From Lachancea mirantina (Eukaryota > Ascomycota > Saccharomycetes > Saccharomycetales > Saccharomycetaceae), in contig LT598469.1 of NCBI GenBank assembly GCA_900074745.1, positions 682,001-746,000 on the forward strand: a DNA stretch of 64,000 bases. Reading direction: 5' to 3'. This document shows, piece by piece, positions 55,377 through 64,000 of this stretch. The notes under the pieces were generated by a model, which ran no database searches, had not been told where the DNA came from, and saw only the letters and a program-made list of their open reading frames with translations. How positions within the stretch are numbered: the stretch's first letter is position 1; the number at the start of each line of letters is the position of its first letter. Both the position numbers and the translations under genes were made by a program.

Positions 55377-56873
55377 TCAAAAATTGATGGGTTTAGAGTA
55401 TGCCGCTAGGTTAGCCTCCTTGAAAGCTTCCGATAGAGTAGGGTGGGCATGGCAGACGCGAGCAATGTCCTCTGCAGAAGCCCCGTATTCCAGAGCAAGA
55501 CCAGCCTCGGCGATCATTTCACCAGCATTAGGCCCAATAATGTGCGCACCGAGCAATCTCTCAGTGTCGGCATCGATCAGGATTTTCACGAAACCTTCGC
55601 TGTCCATATTGGTCTTGGCTCGTGAGTTAGCAATAAAAGGGAACTTCCCCACTTTGTAGGAAATTTTAGCCTCTTTTAGTTGTTCTTCAGTCTTACCAAC
55701 CCACGCAACCTCGGGGTGGGAGTACATCACAGATGGAATATTTCCGTAATTAACGTGACCATGTCCTGTCTTCAAATACTCGACAGCAGCAATGCCTTCC
55801 TCTTCAGCCTTGTGAGCAAGCATAGGACCAAACGTAACATCACCAATTACTTTGATGTGAGGGAACTTGGTGTTGAATTGGTCATCGATAACCAGCCGAC
55901 CCCTTTTGTCAACCTCGAGACCTAATTTCTCGGCACCGAGGCCCTCAATATAAGGCCTTCTTCCTATGGCTACTAGCAATACATCGGCTTCGAGAGTCTC
56001 TTTCTTGCCGCTCTTAACATTTTCAACTTCGATTTTAACCACGTCGCCGTTCCTTTCACCGGAGAGCACTTTGGTACCTAGCTTAAAGTCAAATCCTTGC
56101 TTCTTCAAAAATTTCTGAGTTGAGGCAGCGACCTCGTCGTCCATACTGGCACCGATCTTAGGCAAAAATTCAACCACAGTGACTTTTGATCCTAGTCTGG
56201 AGTATACGGATCCCATTTCAAGGCCGATAATACCACCACCAATAATGGCTAGCCTTTTAGGCACCTCCTTTAAGCTTAGAGCACCAGTAGAAGAAACGAT
56301 TCTTTCCTCATCGATCTGGATGCCGGGAAACGGGGTGACTTCAGATCCGGTCGCAACGACGATGTTCTTGGCCTCTAAGATCGTTTCCTCGGCAATTCCA
56401 TCCTCAAGACCCTCGATTGGTGAGACTTTAACGCTGTTTTCGTCTTCGAAAGACCCTAAACCTTTGTAGTACGTGACTTTGTTCTTCTTGAAAAGCATCT
56501 CAATACCACCGGTGAGCTGCTTCACCGCGGTGTCCTTAGCCTTCTGAAATTGGGCCACGTTCACGGACACTTCGCCCTGAATGTCAATACCTCTCTGTTT
56601 CGCATCATGCTTCATTTGATGGTACAAATGCGAGTTGTTCAGAAGAGCCTTTGAAGGAATACAGCCGACATTCAAGCAGGTACCACCAAGTCTACCCCGT
56701 TTTTCAACACACGCAGTGTCAAATCCTAGCTGGGCAGCTTTGATGGCAGCTACGTAGCCACCAGGGCCACCACCAATGATTACCACATCGTGCTGTTTTT
56801 TAGCAGCCAACAAGGTGCTAGCCTGGCTAAAAGCTCTCTTGGAAATATTTCTCTGCAAATTCAGTCTAAGCAT
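55377..56873 (-). CDS. LPD1: Dihydrolipoamide dehydrogenase (E3), mitochondrial
   Basis: 498 residues (S. cerevisiae 499). Lpd1 is the FAD flavoprotein E3 subunit shared by pyruvate, 2-oxoglutarate and branched-chain dehydrogenases and the glycine cleavage system. It reoxidises dihydrolipoamide with NAD+ in the matrix. A presequence ([18 protein letters not shown]) precedes the FAD-binding GGGPGG at 34-39. The redox-active disulfide is C66/C71 in [13 protein letters not shown]. The NAD-binding [14 protein letters not shown], the central FAD segment [19 protein letters not shown] and the C-terminal catalytic HAHPTLSEA are intact. LPD1 follows GAT1 on chromosome VI in S. cerevisiae as well. Confidence 0.98.
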   Translation of the reverse strand: MLRLNLQRNISKRAFSQASTLLAAKKQHDVVIIGGGPGGYVAAIKAAQLGFDTACVEKRGRLGGTCLNVGCIPSKALLNNSHLYHQMKHDAKQRGIDIQGEVSVNVAQFQKAKDTAVKQLTGGIEMLFKKNKVTYYKGLGSFEDENSVKVSPIEGLEDGIAEETILEAKNIVVATGSEVTPFPGIQIDEERIVSSTGALSLKEVPKRLAIIGGGIIGLEMGSVYSRLGSKVTVVEFLPKIGASMDDEVAASTQKFLKKQGFDFKLGTKVLSGERNGDVVKIEVENVKSGKKETLEADVLLVAIGRRPYIEGLGAEKLGLEVDKRGRLVIDDQFNTKFPHIKVIGDVTFGPMLAHKAEEEGIAAVEYLKTGHGHVNYGNIPSVMYSHPEVAWVGKTEEQLKEAKISYKVGKFPFIANSRAKTNMDSEGFVKILIDADTERLLGAHIIGPNAGEMIAEAGLALEYGASAEDIARVCHAHPTLSEAFKEANLAAYSKPINF

Positions 56874-58160
56874 CGTCGATATACTGGTAATAGAGCTTCA
56901 GTACTGTCTTCACGTTGCCCCTTTTACAGTACTTGACTGAAGTCAAACGTATTTACAAGGGCAACTTTTTTTTCCTATGAACCAATCAACGTAGAAAGTG
57001 TGTCAGTCAAGATCAAGATATCGATAGAAGACGATATCAAAGTAAGGAACTGAAGTCAAAAGGATTCCACTCATCACTGTTTTATGTTACCTTCGTTACA
57101 CACATTTTGTTGAATTTCTTCGATTTCCAAGCCTCAAATCGGAGGAAAATCGACGTATTTAGAGATTACAGGTGAAGTCCACGTCGGATCCGAATTGAAG
57201 TAGCCAATGGAAAGCAGCAATAGAGACGAATGTAAGACAAGCCCTTCATCGTTTGACTGAACAAGCCCAGTGCTTTGAAAGAAACATTTCGCTTAGAAAT
57301 ACTTGGCACTAATAGCCCTGTCGATTTCCTTTCACCCTTACTTATTTTGATTATAATGCAGTTTCTCTGGAGGCAACAAAACGAAAAACTAGAACGACGA
57401 TTAAGTGAGGCCGATTACTACAAATCTGGAGGGTACGCTTCTTACTTACCGCTGAGCTCTCAGATAAAGAACCAATCAAGAGACGAACTACGAATTATGT
57501 TCCGCATAATACGTGGAACTCAAACATCGGCTTTTTCTTGATATGATGTTGTGTGGCCTTGCAGAAGCTCCATCTTAACTCGCAGCTCACATCACACGTG
57601 TAGGCAGGGATATGGTTGGCACATGCTACATGCAAAAGCTTCACAGATCCCCACCCTTAACTCTCCGTCCTCTATTTTAAAACCAGTTCCGTCTTATTAA
57701 AAGTTACATTGGGTCAGGGAACCATTCTCTTTTCACGCCCTTGACTCTTTACATTTGACGAATTCACAACTGAAAGATTTGAACGTGGAATTACCCCCAA
57801 GAGCCATTTTGGGGAATTGAATTTAATTGAGCAATAGCAGTGTTTCCTGGTTGCCGAATCTGATCTATCAAGCGACCATCGTCCAAAACGTCATTGGGCT
57901 CGTCGTCGCACTTCCATCAAGGATTTCCGGTAGATTTGTCGCAATTTTAATGCTTTCTTGAGAGATGATCTGAATCCATGAGCACTCATGACGGCCGTAT
58001 TCGTCCCGAGTGCTCGTAACAATGATGAGTGTGTCACGTTCTACGAAAGATCGTGTAAATTAGTCAAAGGACCATCACTTATGGGAGCTTTGAAAAGCTC
58101 TTAAGATCCTGTCTTGGATCTGGTCCTGCAAAAGAGAGTCAGCAAAAGTTATTATAGAAC
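56874..58160. other. Long divergent intergenic region LPD1-SMX2
   Basis: 1.29 kb. A frame at 57275-57541 is TTG-led; its ATG-led part (57356-57541, 61 codons, MQFLWRQQNEKLERRLSEAD onward) is a weak candidate only. A T-run lies at about 56968-56975. No RNA gene recognised. Confidence 0.45.
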
Positions 58161-58482
58161 ATGGTGTCAGCTCCAGAGCTGAAAAAGGTATGTGTTTGTC
58201 GATGAAATATTGCTAATTGGTTTGATTATTTCTTAGCGAGGTTTGTCAAGCTTGTATGCTAACCGATACCACTGTCAGTATATGGAAAAAAAGGTGTATC
58301 TCCAATTAAACGGATCCAGGAAACTTGTTGGTGTTCTTAGAGGCTACGACATTTTCTTGAATGTGGTTCTCGACGACGCAGTAGAAATCAAGCCAGACGG
58401 CTCAAAAGCCGCGATGGGCTCGCAGACAGTTGTGCGAGGAAACTCGATTGTTGCGTTAGAGGCATTGGAAACACTGGCTTAG
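58161..58482 (+). CDS. SMX2: Sm-core snRNP protein G (SmG), two exons
   Basis: Joining 58161-58187 and 58279-58482 gives 76 residues. SmG is one of seven Sm proteins forming the ring on the Sm site of U1, U2, U4 and U5 snRNAs in the spliceosome. Exon 1 encodes MVSAPELKK; exon 2 continues YMEKKVYLQLNGSRKLVGVLRGYDIFLN (Sm1) and VVRGNSIVALEAL (Sm2). The downstream exon alone is open from 58243, but that frame lacks the family N-terminus; splicing gives the sequence expected from S. cerevisiae Smx2 (77 aa). As far as I recall, the S. cerevisiae gene (YFL017W-A) has no intron. It is convergent with GNA1. Confidence 0.94.
58188..58278 (+). other. SMX2: SMX2 intron (91 bp)
   Basis: 5' site GTATGT at 58188, branch sequence TGCTAAC at 58257-58263 (one base off TACTAAC), 3' site TGTCAG ending at 58278. 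It is 91 nt, so not a multiple of three. The donor follows a complete codon (AAG). Confidence 0.88.
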
Positions 58483-58585
58483 AGATGGGAATTACGAGCT
58501 TGAACGTTGTTTTGTAATATATTAGCGAAAACAAAAACAGAGTTGAAACAGAAATCTAAAATTTCTTCTTGAAGTTGCTTGTTCG

Positions 58586-59059
58586 CTACAGGCGGTGGCT
58601 CATCTCAACCCCAGCCTTCAGGTAACCACACCTTTTATAAAAGCCCACATTTTCGTCTGAGCAGTCTAGGATCACCTTATAGCAGCCCAGGTCATGTGCG
58701 TACGTTGTTAAGTGTTCGATCATCATGCGGCCCAGGCTTTTGCCCTGTTGGTCCCTGGAAACCGCGATATCCTCAATGTGACCTACAAGCCCACCACAAT
58801 GGATGATTTTCTTTTCAATTAAAACTGTACCCGTTGCAACGGCTCTGTCGGCATCATCTGTTATAACAAACATATTGTAAGCGGGTACTTGGTTCCCTTT
58901 GATCGTTATTCTGGTTTGTTCCCAATATTCGAGAATCTCATCGAATTTTGCTTGAGAAACGTCACCCACTGTTGTCAAAACTTGAAGCGTCTTTATCACG
59001 GCATCGAAGTCCGAGGAATTGACTCTTCTAAGTTTGTAGCCTGGTGGCAATTGGTGCAT
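58586..59059 (-). CDS. GNA1: Glucosamine-6-phosphate N-acetyltransferase
   Basis: 157 residues (S. cerevisiae 159). Gna1 transfers acetyl from acetyl-CoA to glucosamine-6-phosphate, an essential step to UDP-GlcNAc for chitin, GPI anchors and N-glycans. It is a single GNAT domain: YKLRRVNSSDFDAVIKTLQVL, then VGDVSQAKFDEIL, the beta strand GLVGHIEDIAVS, the acetyl-CoA pyrophosphate-binding QQGKSLGRM around 109-117, and CYKVILDCSDENVGFYKRCGY. All the usual active-site context (HIEDIAV, FYKRCGY) is present. SMX2-GNA1 convergent order matches YFL017W-A/YFL017C. Confidence 0.97.
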   Translation of the reverse strand: MHQLPPGYKLRRVNSSDFDAVIKTLQVLTTVGDVSQAKFDEILEYWEQTRITIKGNQVPAYNMFVITDDADRAVATGTVLIEKKIIHCGGLVGHIEDIAVSRDQQGKSLGRMMIEHLTTYAHDLGCYKVILDCSDENVGFYKRCGYLKAGVEMSHRL

Positions 59060-59451
59060 TACGCTGGCCTCTTGTTAATGGCACTTCGAGCTAATAGTGA
59101 ATTGTCGAAAAATACAAAAATTATAGCTTGATTATATTAATATCGAAAAACACTGTTTGGACAGGGGAGGCGTAAAAAAGATTCGTTCAATAAAAAGATT
59201 CTTTGATTCGTGATCTATAACATAATTTTATCGATGATTTGGATTCGACACGGTGCCACCAGTGTTATTGTGCTTTCATCGCGCCCCATCTTGTAGCGTA
59301 ACCTCACAAGATTATTGTATATAAAGATGTTAGGCAGAAAGGACTCCGTCTGCTCTATATTTTACGACCGCGCAAGTGATGCGCTTTTGGAGTCTCTCTT
59401 GATTATTGCCTCTGAGTGGATTGTGGGAAATTTTTCCGATGTTGGGCTCAA
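59060..59451. other. Intergenic region GNA1-EMA19
   Basis: 392 bp, AT-rich GNA1 promoter. TATATAAAG at about 59317-59325 is on the plus strand and does not point to a plus-strand gene. Nothing else seen. Confidence 0.4.
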
Positions 59452-59955
59452 TTATACAAACAGCAGCCGTAATGGAATCAAAAGGTAAGGAATGTAGAGC
59501 GAAATAAGCTTGAATTTTGCCTTATGTGGCATTGGCAGAAAGTCTCCAAAAGGATAATATCCCCTGAGCCAAACGGTGATGAGACAAATGAAAGTTGTAG
59601 CCGATGCATTCCACCCGTAAACGTGTAGCCACTTAGTCAGAGTGTTTTCTGTAGATTTGAGTAGAGCCTTGGTTTCCTTGGAATCGTGGTTTCGTAGCCT
59701 CCAAACTTCTTTGAATTTAATGACAAACCAGAAAAACCCTGGCAATTGAAAGAGCAGCTCAACAAGAACAAACGCTTTGAGCCAAAGTGGTTTCTCATAC
59801 AGCAAGAAGTCATTGTTGTTCTTGATATGCCATGCCACTAAATCTTTGGAAAACTGGAGATTTCCGGGCAGCACAACCGATGCATCAATGAAGGTCGTGA
59901 TTGGGATATGAACCAGGAAGTAATAGAAATAGAACTTTTCCTCAGCGGGTCGCAT
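59452..59955 (-). CDS. EMA19: EXPERA/TMEM97-family ER membrane protein Ema19
   Basis: 167 residues, matching S. cerevisiae YLR050C (about 161), the yeast member of the TMEM97/MAC30 sigma-2 receptor family. Ema19 sits in the ER and has been linked to clearance of mitochondrial precursors that fail import. Four membrane segments are visible: FYFYYFLVHIPITTFIDASV, WLKAFVLVELLFQLPGFFWFVI, a segment around ASATTFICLITVWLRGYYPFG, and LISLYIPYLLIPLRLLFV. The EXPERA pattern is kept: helix-1 acidic/hydrophobic start, F-Q-L-P in helix 2, and YIPYLLIP near the end. In S. cerevisiae it neighbours FCF2 (YLR051C), consistent with the interleaved order. Confidence 0.9.
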   Translation of the reverse strand: MRPAEEKFYFYYFLVHIPITTFIDASVVLPGNLQFSKDLVAWHIKNNNDFLLYEKPLWLKAFVLVELLFQLPGFFWFVIKFKEVWRLRNHDSKETKALLKSTENTLTKWLHVYGWNASATTFICLITVWLRGYYPFGDFLPMPHKAKFKLISLYIPYLLIPLRLLFV

Positions 59956-60115
59956 TTGCGCCTGTCTTGCTTCGATTTACTATAGTTCCTCATTTAACGT
60001 GGTTTGATGAAATCTAGTAAGGATTTAATATATACACGAAAAAAAAGTGCATCTATCAACTTCCGAATCTCGATTTAGAATTTATTTACAAGCTCGCCGG
60101 TAATTACTATGTACT

Positions 60116-61543
60116 TCATGATTTGTCTCCTTTTATCTTTTTGAAGGTCTTTGATATGAAATCTTCCAGTTTGCCCAGAGCGCTTGGTGTGTCAGGGTTG
60201 GATTCCTGCTTCGAATTCTCAGAGGCCGCAGTTGGATTCTGCTGTAGGACAGACCTTTTTGCAAGTCCGTCCCCTGTAATATCAGCCAGAGCTTCCCATA
60301 GGCATTTCTCCGCCTGTGACTGAGGTTTTTTGATGACTATCTTGTATTGAATTCTCATGTCTCCACGGTTACCAAAAGAACCTCTTGGAACACCTTTTTG
60401 AGGTATTGACACCACGTCATTGAGTTGCGTTCCCGGTGCGACTTTCAATCTGACATCTACCCCATCAACGGTGGGGATCTGGACCTGGCCTCCTAAGGCA
60501 GCAGTTGTGATTGGGATTTCCTGAGTGTACCAAATATCGTATTTGTTTTTGATCTGAAATCTGGGGTCCTTGTCAACTCTAATCTTGACCAAGACGTCAC
60601 CTCTGTGTAGCCTGACATTATCTTTCATCGCAGCGTCGACAGCGATATTGGGGTATGAGCCTTTCCCAGATACACGAATAACATCGCCGTCTTGGAGCCC
60701 GTGTGGAAGGTCTATTGTGATTTTGTGTTCTTTATTCAGGACAGCACCTTCGCCGTGACATGTTTGACAGGCGTCTGAATCACGCATGACAGATCCTTCA
60801 CCACCGCACTGCGTGCATGTAGAGGCCATTTGGAACCCCGCACGGACATGAACCTGCGTACCAGTACCAGAGCAGGTAGGGCATGTGATCTTCGAAGCGC
60901 CAGGTTTCATTCCTGAGCCATTACATGAGTTGCAAGGGTCATAAGCATTGAATTTCAAATTCACGCCTTTGGTACCGAAAACGGAGTCCTTGAAAGACAT
61001 GCGATGCGAGATTTCGACAGGGCTGCCCTGGTACTCTCTGAACATAGAGCCTCTGCCAGAGCTACGCGCTCCGCCACGGTCAGCACCACCCCCAAATGCG
61101 GCGCCAAAAAGATCTTCGAAATTTATACCACCAAACCCTCCAAAATCGCCGAATCCGTTGAAGTTTCCGGCGCCACCAAAACCGGCTCCACCGCTCGATG
61201 GGCCTGCTGCACCCTGAGAGAAAGCAGCGGGCCCAAATTGGTCCCATTGCTGTCTCTTGCTGTCGTCAGATAAGATCTCATAAGCGTTCTGCAAGTCGTG
61301 AAATTTCTTCTGGGCACCTTCTGCCTTATTAATGTCCGGATGATACTTTTTCGCCAATTTATAATACGCTTTCTTGATCTCCGAAGCGCTCGCCGTCTTG
61401 GCGACTCCCAGAGCAGCATACGGATCCTTTATCTCATTGAGTAGTGGGCGAGACGCATGCATGAATCTTACCTTTCTGAGGGAACCAGTAGCCAAAAGAG
61501 ACCGCTGGCTACTCAAGCCGTAGTATAATGTCTTGCTAAACAT
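60116..61543 (-). CDS. MDJ1: Mitochondrial DnaJ-type co-chaperone Mdj1
   Basis: 475 residues (S. cerevisiae about 511). Mdj1 is the class A J-protein of the matrix; it works with Ssc1 and Mge1 in folding, proteolysis support and mtDNA maintenance. A presequence (about 1-35) precedes the J domain with HPD at 68-70 ([13 protein letters not shown]). A Gly/Phe-rich region follows (about 110-155). The zinc domain has four CxxCxGxG-type repeats: [24 protein letters not shown] and CQTCHGEG. The C-terminal client-binding domains follow ([38 protein letters not shown]). GNA1-MDJ1 order follows chromosome VI, with EMA19 between. Confidence 0.96.
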   Translation of the reverse strand: MFSKTLYYGLSSQRSLLATGSLRKVRFMHASRPLLNEIKDPYAALGVAKTASASEIKKAYYKLAKKYHPDINKAEGAQKKFHDLQNAYEILSDDSKRQQWDQFGPAAFSQGAAGPSSGGAGFGGAGNFNGFGDFGGFGGINFEDLFGAAFGGGADRGGARSSGRGSMFREYQGSPVEISHRMSFKDSVFGTKGVNLKFNAYDPCNSCNGSGMKPGASKITCPTCSGTGTQVHVRAGFQMASTCTQCGGEGSVMRDSDACQTCHGEGAVLNKEHKITIDLPHGLQDGDVIRVSGKGSYPNIAVDAAMKDNVRLHRGDVLVKIRVDKDPRFQIKNKYDIWYTQEIPITTAALGGQVQIPTVDGVDVRLKVAPGTQLNDVVSIPQKGVPRGSFGNRGDMRIQYKIVIKKPQSQAEKCLWEALADITGDGLAKRSVLQQNPTAASENSKQESNPDTPSALGKLEDFISKTFKKIKGDKS

Positions 61544-62635
61544 CTGAAATCACAGCTTAAAAACTCCAGTTAATAATTGCGCCAAAGTGTGGATAGTCTT
61601 TGTCTTTCAAAGTTCACTCATCTATATAGTCCCATCTGCCGAACAGTTGCGAAACGCTTGGAATAATCTTGGCCAGGTCCTTTTAATATCATTAGGTACG
61701 GAACTCGGATCCTCATTCACAATTAGTATTTCTCTCAGCAACACGCATTTCTCATTTGAAAGAGTTTAGCCAAGTAGACAGGTAAATTTAGCTTGACTAT
61801 AGCTATTTCGGGCCCAGCGGCACACCACTCCCCCCTCTCTCCTCTCTCCTCTTTCCTCCCTCCTCCCCCTACTTTCCTTATCGATTCTTTATCCTACAAT
61901 ACATAATTAAACATCCTCTTTATTTGGAAAGATAGTCATGTACACGTGCTTTGAACTCAGGCCCTGTAGAGATATGTCAGTTTTCACTGCTTCTTGGTAT
62001 AACACTCGAGCAAGACAACTTTAATAGTCCTTAACGAGTTTTTATGGTAGAGGGAATTGGTTACTTGCCATTTCAATGAAATACAGCAATATTGACGGAA
62101 GGATTGTTGCTTACGATTTTTATAAACTCTGTTCTTCTACAATCATTCTTCTATGTCATGCAATGCATCCGCCAATGTAGTTGAAGTTAAGGACCTTTGG
62201 CTTGTAGGTAGTTATCATTGTTAAAAAAGGTTTGGTATAAAATAATATCACAAACAAATATAGAGAGATTGAACCTCCGCACTGGCTATATTATCCACAG
62301 AAATTTATTTGGGCTGGAAAAACTGACACAATGTTAGAGAAAGCTAATTGAAGACTTAGTTGACGGAAAGTTGACATAACAAAATAGAAAATTCAAGTCA
62401 GTTCAACCAGAAGCTAAATTATCTGGGTTGAGTTTGAGTCGAGACGGCCTAAACTCTGAAGTTGTTTTCCCTGTCGTCAAAAGGTATGTGTGTTCACCTC
62501 GGAACTCGGACCGAGAGATTGCCGACTGCCAAGCGATTCCTATCAGACCATATAAAGTATACTTATGGCGAGGAACGGATCAACTCCAGAAACAATCGTT
62601 GCGGTGAGCAGTTCATCATCGACGTTCATACAGAA
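61544..62635. other. Divergent intergenic region MDJ1-PCS60
   Basis: 1.09 kb. It contains a 43-nt pure pyrimidine run at 61828-61870 and, on the PCS60 side, TATAAAG at 62551-62557, 79 bp before the ATG. No gene recognised. Confidence 0.5.
61828..61870 (+). repeat. 43-nt polypyrimidine tract
   Basis: Uninterrupted C/T sequence made of CTCT, TCCT and C-run units, about 290-330 bp upstream of the MDJ1 ATG on its antisense strand. Such tracts can form non-B DNA or exclude nucleosomes. Confidence 0.75.
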
Positions 62636-64000
62636 ATGACCACGACCGCTTCTTTCAATGATACTTTCAAAGTGTCCGACAACATTGCTGTGATTTCCCC
62701 AGACACTAAAACTCAAGTTACCTACAAAGAGCTCTCGCACTTCACGGGCCATTTCCAGACTTTGTTCAACTCGTCCGACTCGCCTCTTTACAATGTCGTC
62801 GGCAGGCAATCCGCGATCGCGATCTCCATGCCCAACGGTCTAGAATTCGTGACTGCGTTTTTAGGAGCTACTACAGCTGCAAAGATTGCAGCGCCCTTGA
62901 ACCCTAATTACAGGGAGAAAGAATTCAACTTTTACCTCGAAGATTTGAAGGCTAAGGTCATTGTGGTGCCCCGTGGTACCACTGTTAAGCAACCTAGAGC
63001 GGAGATCTTGAAATCTGCGCCTAAGTTCGGGTGTTTCATCGTTGAACTGTATTTCCACCAGGAGAGGTATCGGGTCGAATACGATGTCTACTCACCAAAA
63101 GATAGCTACAGATCCAAGGTTTATACTTCGCTTGACAAAGCGGTTTTTGTCAATCATTCCGACAAGTTCCCTGGATTTGCTCGCTCGACCGACGTGGCGC
63201 TGATTTTGCACACTAGCGGAACTACGTCGCGCCCCAAGACTGTGCCACTCTTGCACCTCAACATTGCCAGAAGCTCGCTTAATATTGAGAAGACTTACCA
63301 ACTGTCCCCCAAGGATCGTTCCTATCTTGTCATGCCACTCTTCCATGTGCACGGCCTCATTGGCGTACTTTTGTCCACGTTTCGGGCACAGGGCTCCGTC
63401 GTCATACCACCTCGTTTCAGCGCAAAGCACTTTTGGGATGATTTCGTGACTTGGCGTTGTAATTGGTTCAGCTGCGTGCCCACCATCAGCATGATCATGC
63501 TTAACTGTCCTAAACCAACGCCTATGCCCTACATTCGTTTTATTAGATCGTGCTCTTCGTCGCTGGCGCCTGCCACTTTTCATAAACTTGAAAGCGAGTT
63601 CCATGCTCCGGTCTTGGAAGCCTACGCTATGACGGAAGCAGCTCATCAAATGACCTCGAACAACTTGCCTCCGGGCAAGAGAAAGCCTGGTACTGTGGGA
63701 CAGCCACAAGGTGTCGAAGTTGTGATTCTTGATGAAAAAGACAACAAGTTGCCACAGGGATCTACTGGCGAAGTCTCGATAAGGGGTGAGAACGTTACGC
63801 TTGGTTACGCCAACAACGAGAAGGCCAACAAAGAGAACTTTACTAGACGTGAAAACTATTTCCGCACAGGAGACCAAGGATATTTCGATTCCGAGGGCTT
63901 CTTGGTTCTCACCGGGAGATTAAAAGAGCTGATTAACCGTGGCGGGGAGAAGATATCTCCGATTGAATTGGACAGTGTGATGCTTTCGCATCCGAAGGTC
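62636..64000 (+). CDS. PCS60: Peroxisomal acyl-activating enzyme Pcs60/Fat2 (oxalyl-CoA synthetase), 5' part
   Basis: 455 codons run from the ATG at 62636 to the window edge; the S. cerevisiae protein (YBR222C) is about 543 residues, so the C-terminal tenth, including the expected peroxisomal SKL-type signal, lies outside. It is an ANL-superfamily adenylating enzyme that makes oxalyl-CoA for oxalate breakdown and is oleate-inducible in S. cerevisiae. Seen in order: AISMPNGLEFVTAFLGATTA, the P-loop LHTSGTTSRPKTVPL, VMPLFHVHGLIG, the adenine-binding EAYAMTEAAHQM, GENVTLGYANNE, YFRTGDQGYFDSEGFL and the hinge/Lys region LTGRLKELINRGGEKISP. No break in the frame. Confidence 0.94.
   Translation, partial: MTTTASFNDTFKVSDNIAVISPDTKTQVTYKELSHFTGHFQTLFNSSDSPLYNVVGRQSAIAISMPNGLEFVTAFLGATTAAKIAAPLNPNYREKEFNFYLEDLKAKVIVVPRGTTVKQPRAEILKSAPKFGCFIVELYFHQERYRVEYDVYSPKDSYRSKVYTSLDKAVFVNHSDKFPGFARSTDVALILHTSGTTSRPKTVPLLHLNIARSSLNIEKTYQLSPKDRSYLVMPLFHVHGLIGVLLSTFRAQGSVVIPPRFSAKHFWDDFVTWRCNWFSCVPTISMIMLNCPKPTPMPYIRFIRSCSSSLAPATFHKLESEFHAPVLEAYAMTEAAHQMTSNNLPPGKRKPGTVGQPQGVEVVILDEKDNKLPQGSTGEVSIRGENVTLGYANNEKANKENFTRRENYFRTGDQGYFDSEGFLVLTGRLKELINRGGEKISPIELDSVMLSHPKV

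Noticed and set aside
57356-57541. 61-codon frame MQFLWRQQNEK in the LPD1-SMX2 gap
   Set aside because: No family recognised and no upstream context to support it. Longer versions begin at TTG.
62500-62524. CGG...CCG pair resembling an oleate response element upstream of PCS60
   Set aside because: The spacer is 19 nt and the inner T-N-A pattern is broken, so it does not meet the CGGN15-18CCG consensus.
63092-63877. 261-codon minus-strand frame inside PCS60
   Set aside because: It is fully antisense to a well-conserved adenylating enzyme and shows no family features.

Overview
The window is nuclear DNA of a budding yeast of the family Saccharomycetaceae. The evidence is dense genes with short intergenic gaps, introns bounded by GTATGT and TACTAAC-type branch points, an intact tRNA-Ala, and 30 genes recognisable as counterparts of named Saccharomyces cerevisiae genes. 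The gene order points to a lineage that did not go through the whole-genome duplication (Lachancea-like; the genus is an inference). Genes that S. cerevisiae splits between two sister chromosomes are interleaved here on one. In 1-30 kb the chromosome X series (GON7, MNN11, YJL181W, ATP12, PFD1, ATG27, SWI3, KRE9, RFA3, CPS1, TOH1, ASG7, SET2) is interleaved with the XI series (RPL17-COY1, STE3) and the III pair RIM1/FEN2. In 30-61 kb the chromosome VI series (STE2, BST1, EPL1, BUD27, FRS2, GAT1, LPD1, SMX2, GNA1, MDJ1) is interleaved with the XII series (OSW2-like, NRS1 slot, IES3, FCF2, EMA19).

Layout. 1-12.9 kb: a truncated unrecognised gene, RIM1 (two introns), GON7, FEN2, MNN11, a YJL181W-family gene with an MCB/SCB-rich promoter, ATP12, PFD1, ATG27, intron-containing RPL17. 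13-22.9 kb: COY1, SWI3, KRE9, RFA3, CPS1. 23-32 kb: a mating segment with the a-factor receptor STE3, TOH1, the a-specific gene ASG7, SET2 and the alpha-factor receptor STE2. 32-54 kb: BST1, EPL1, BUD27, a GCR1_C-domain regulator, an OSW2/SVL3/PAM1-family gene, an unrecognised 202-aa gene with a destruction-box-like motif, FRS2, IES3, FCF2, GAT1. 55-64 kb: tRNA-Ala(AGC), LPD1, SMX2 (one intron), GNA1, EMA19, MDJ1 and the first part of PCS60.

The most coherent biology is the mating segment. Three haploid cell-type-specific genes lie within about 9 kb. STE3 carries a near-perfect alpha1/Mcm1-type site. STE2 and ASG7 share one composite element, CATT followed 11 nt later by an Mcm1-like core ending GGNAA, at about the same distance (roughly 190-220 bp) from each start codon. 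Other promoters also carry sites that match their gene's known role: MCB sites at RFA3 and the YJL181W relative, GATA sites at GAT1, PAC/RRPE at FCF2, and IFHL/Rap1-like sites at RPL17.

All start codons given are ATG; open frames extending further upstream through GTG or TTG codons were trimmed. I saw no transposon, LTR, CRISPR array or convincing centromere. No gene wholly inside the window is broken. Ortholog names rest on remembered family sequences and on gene order, not on a database search.
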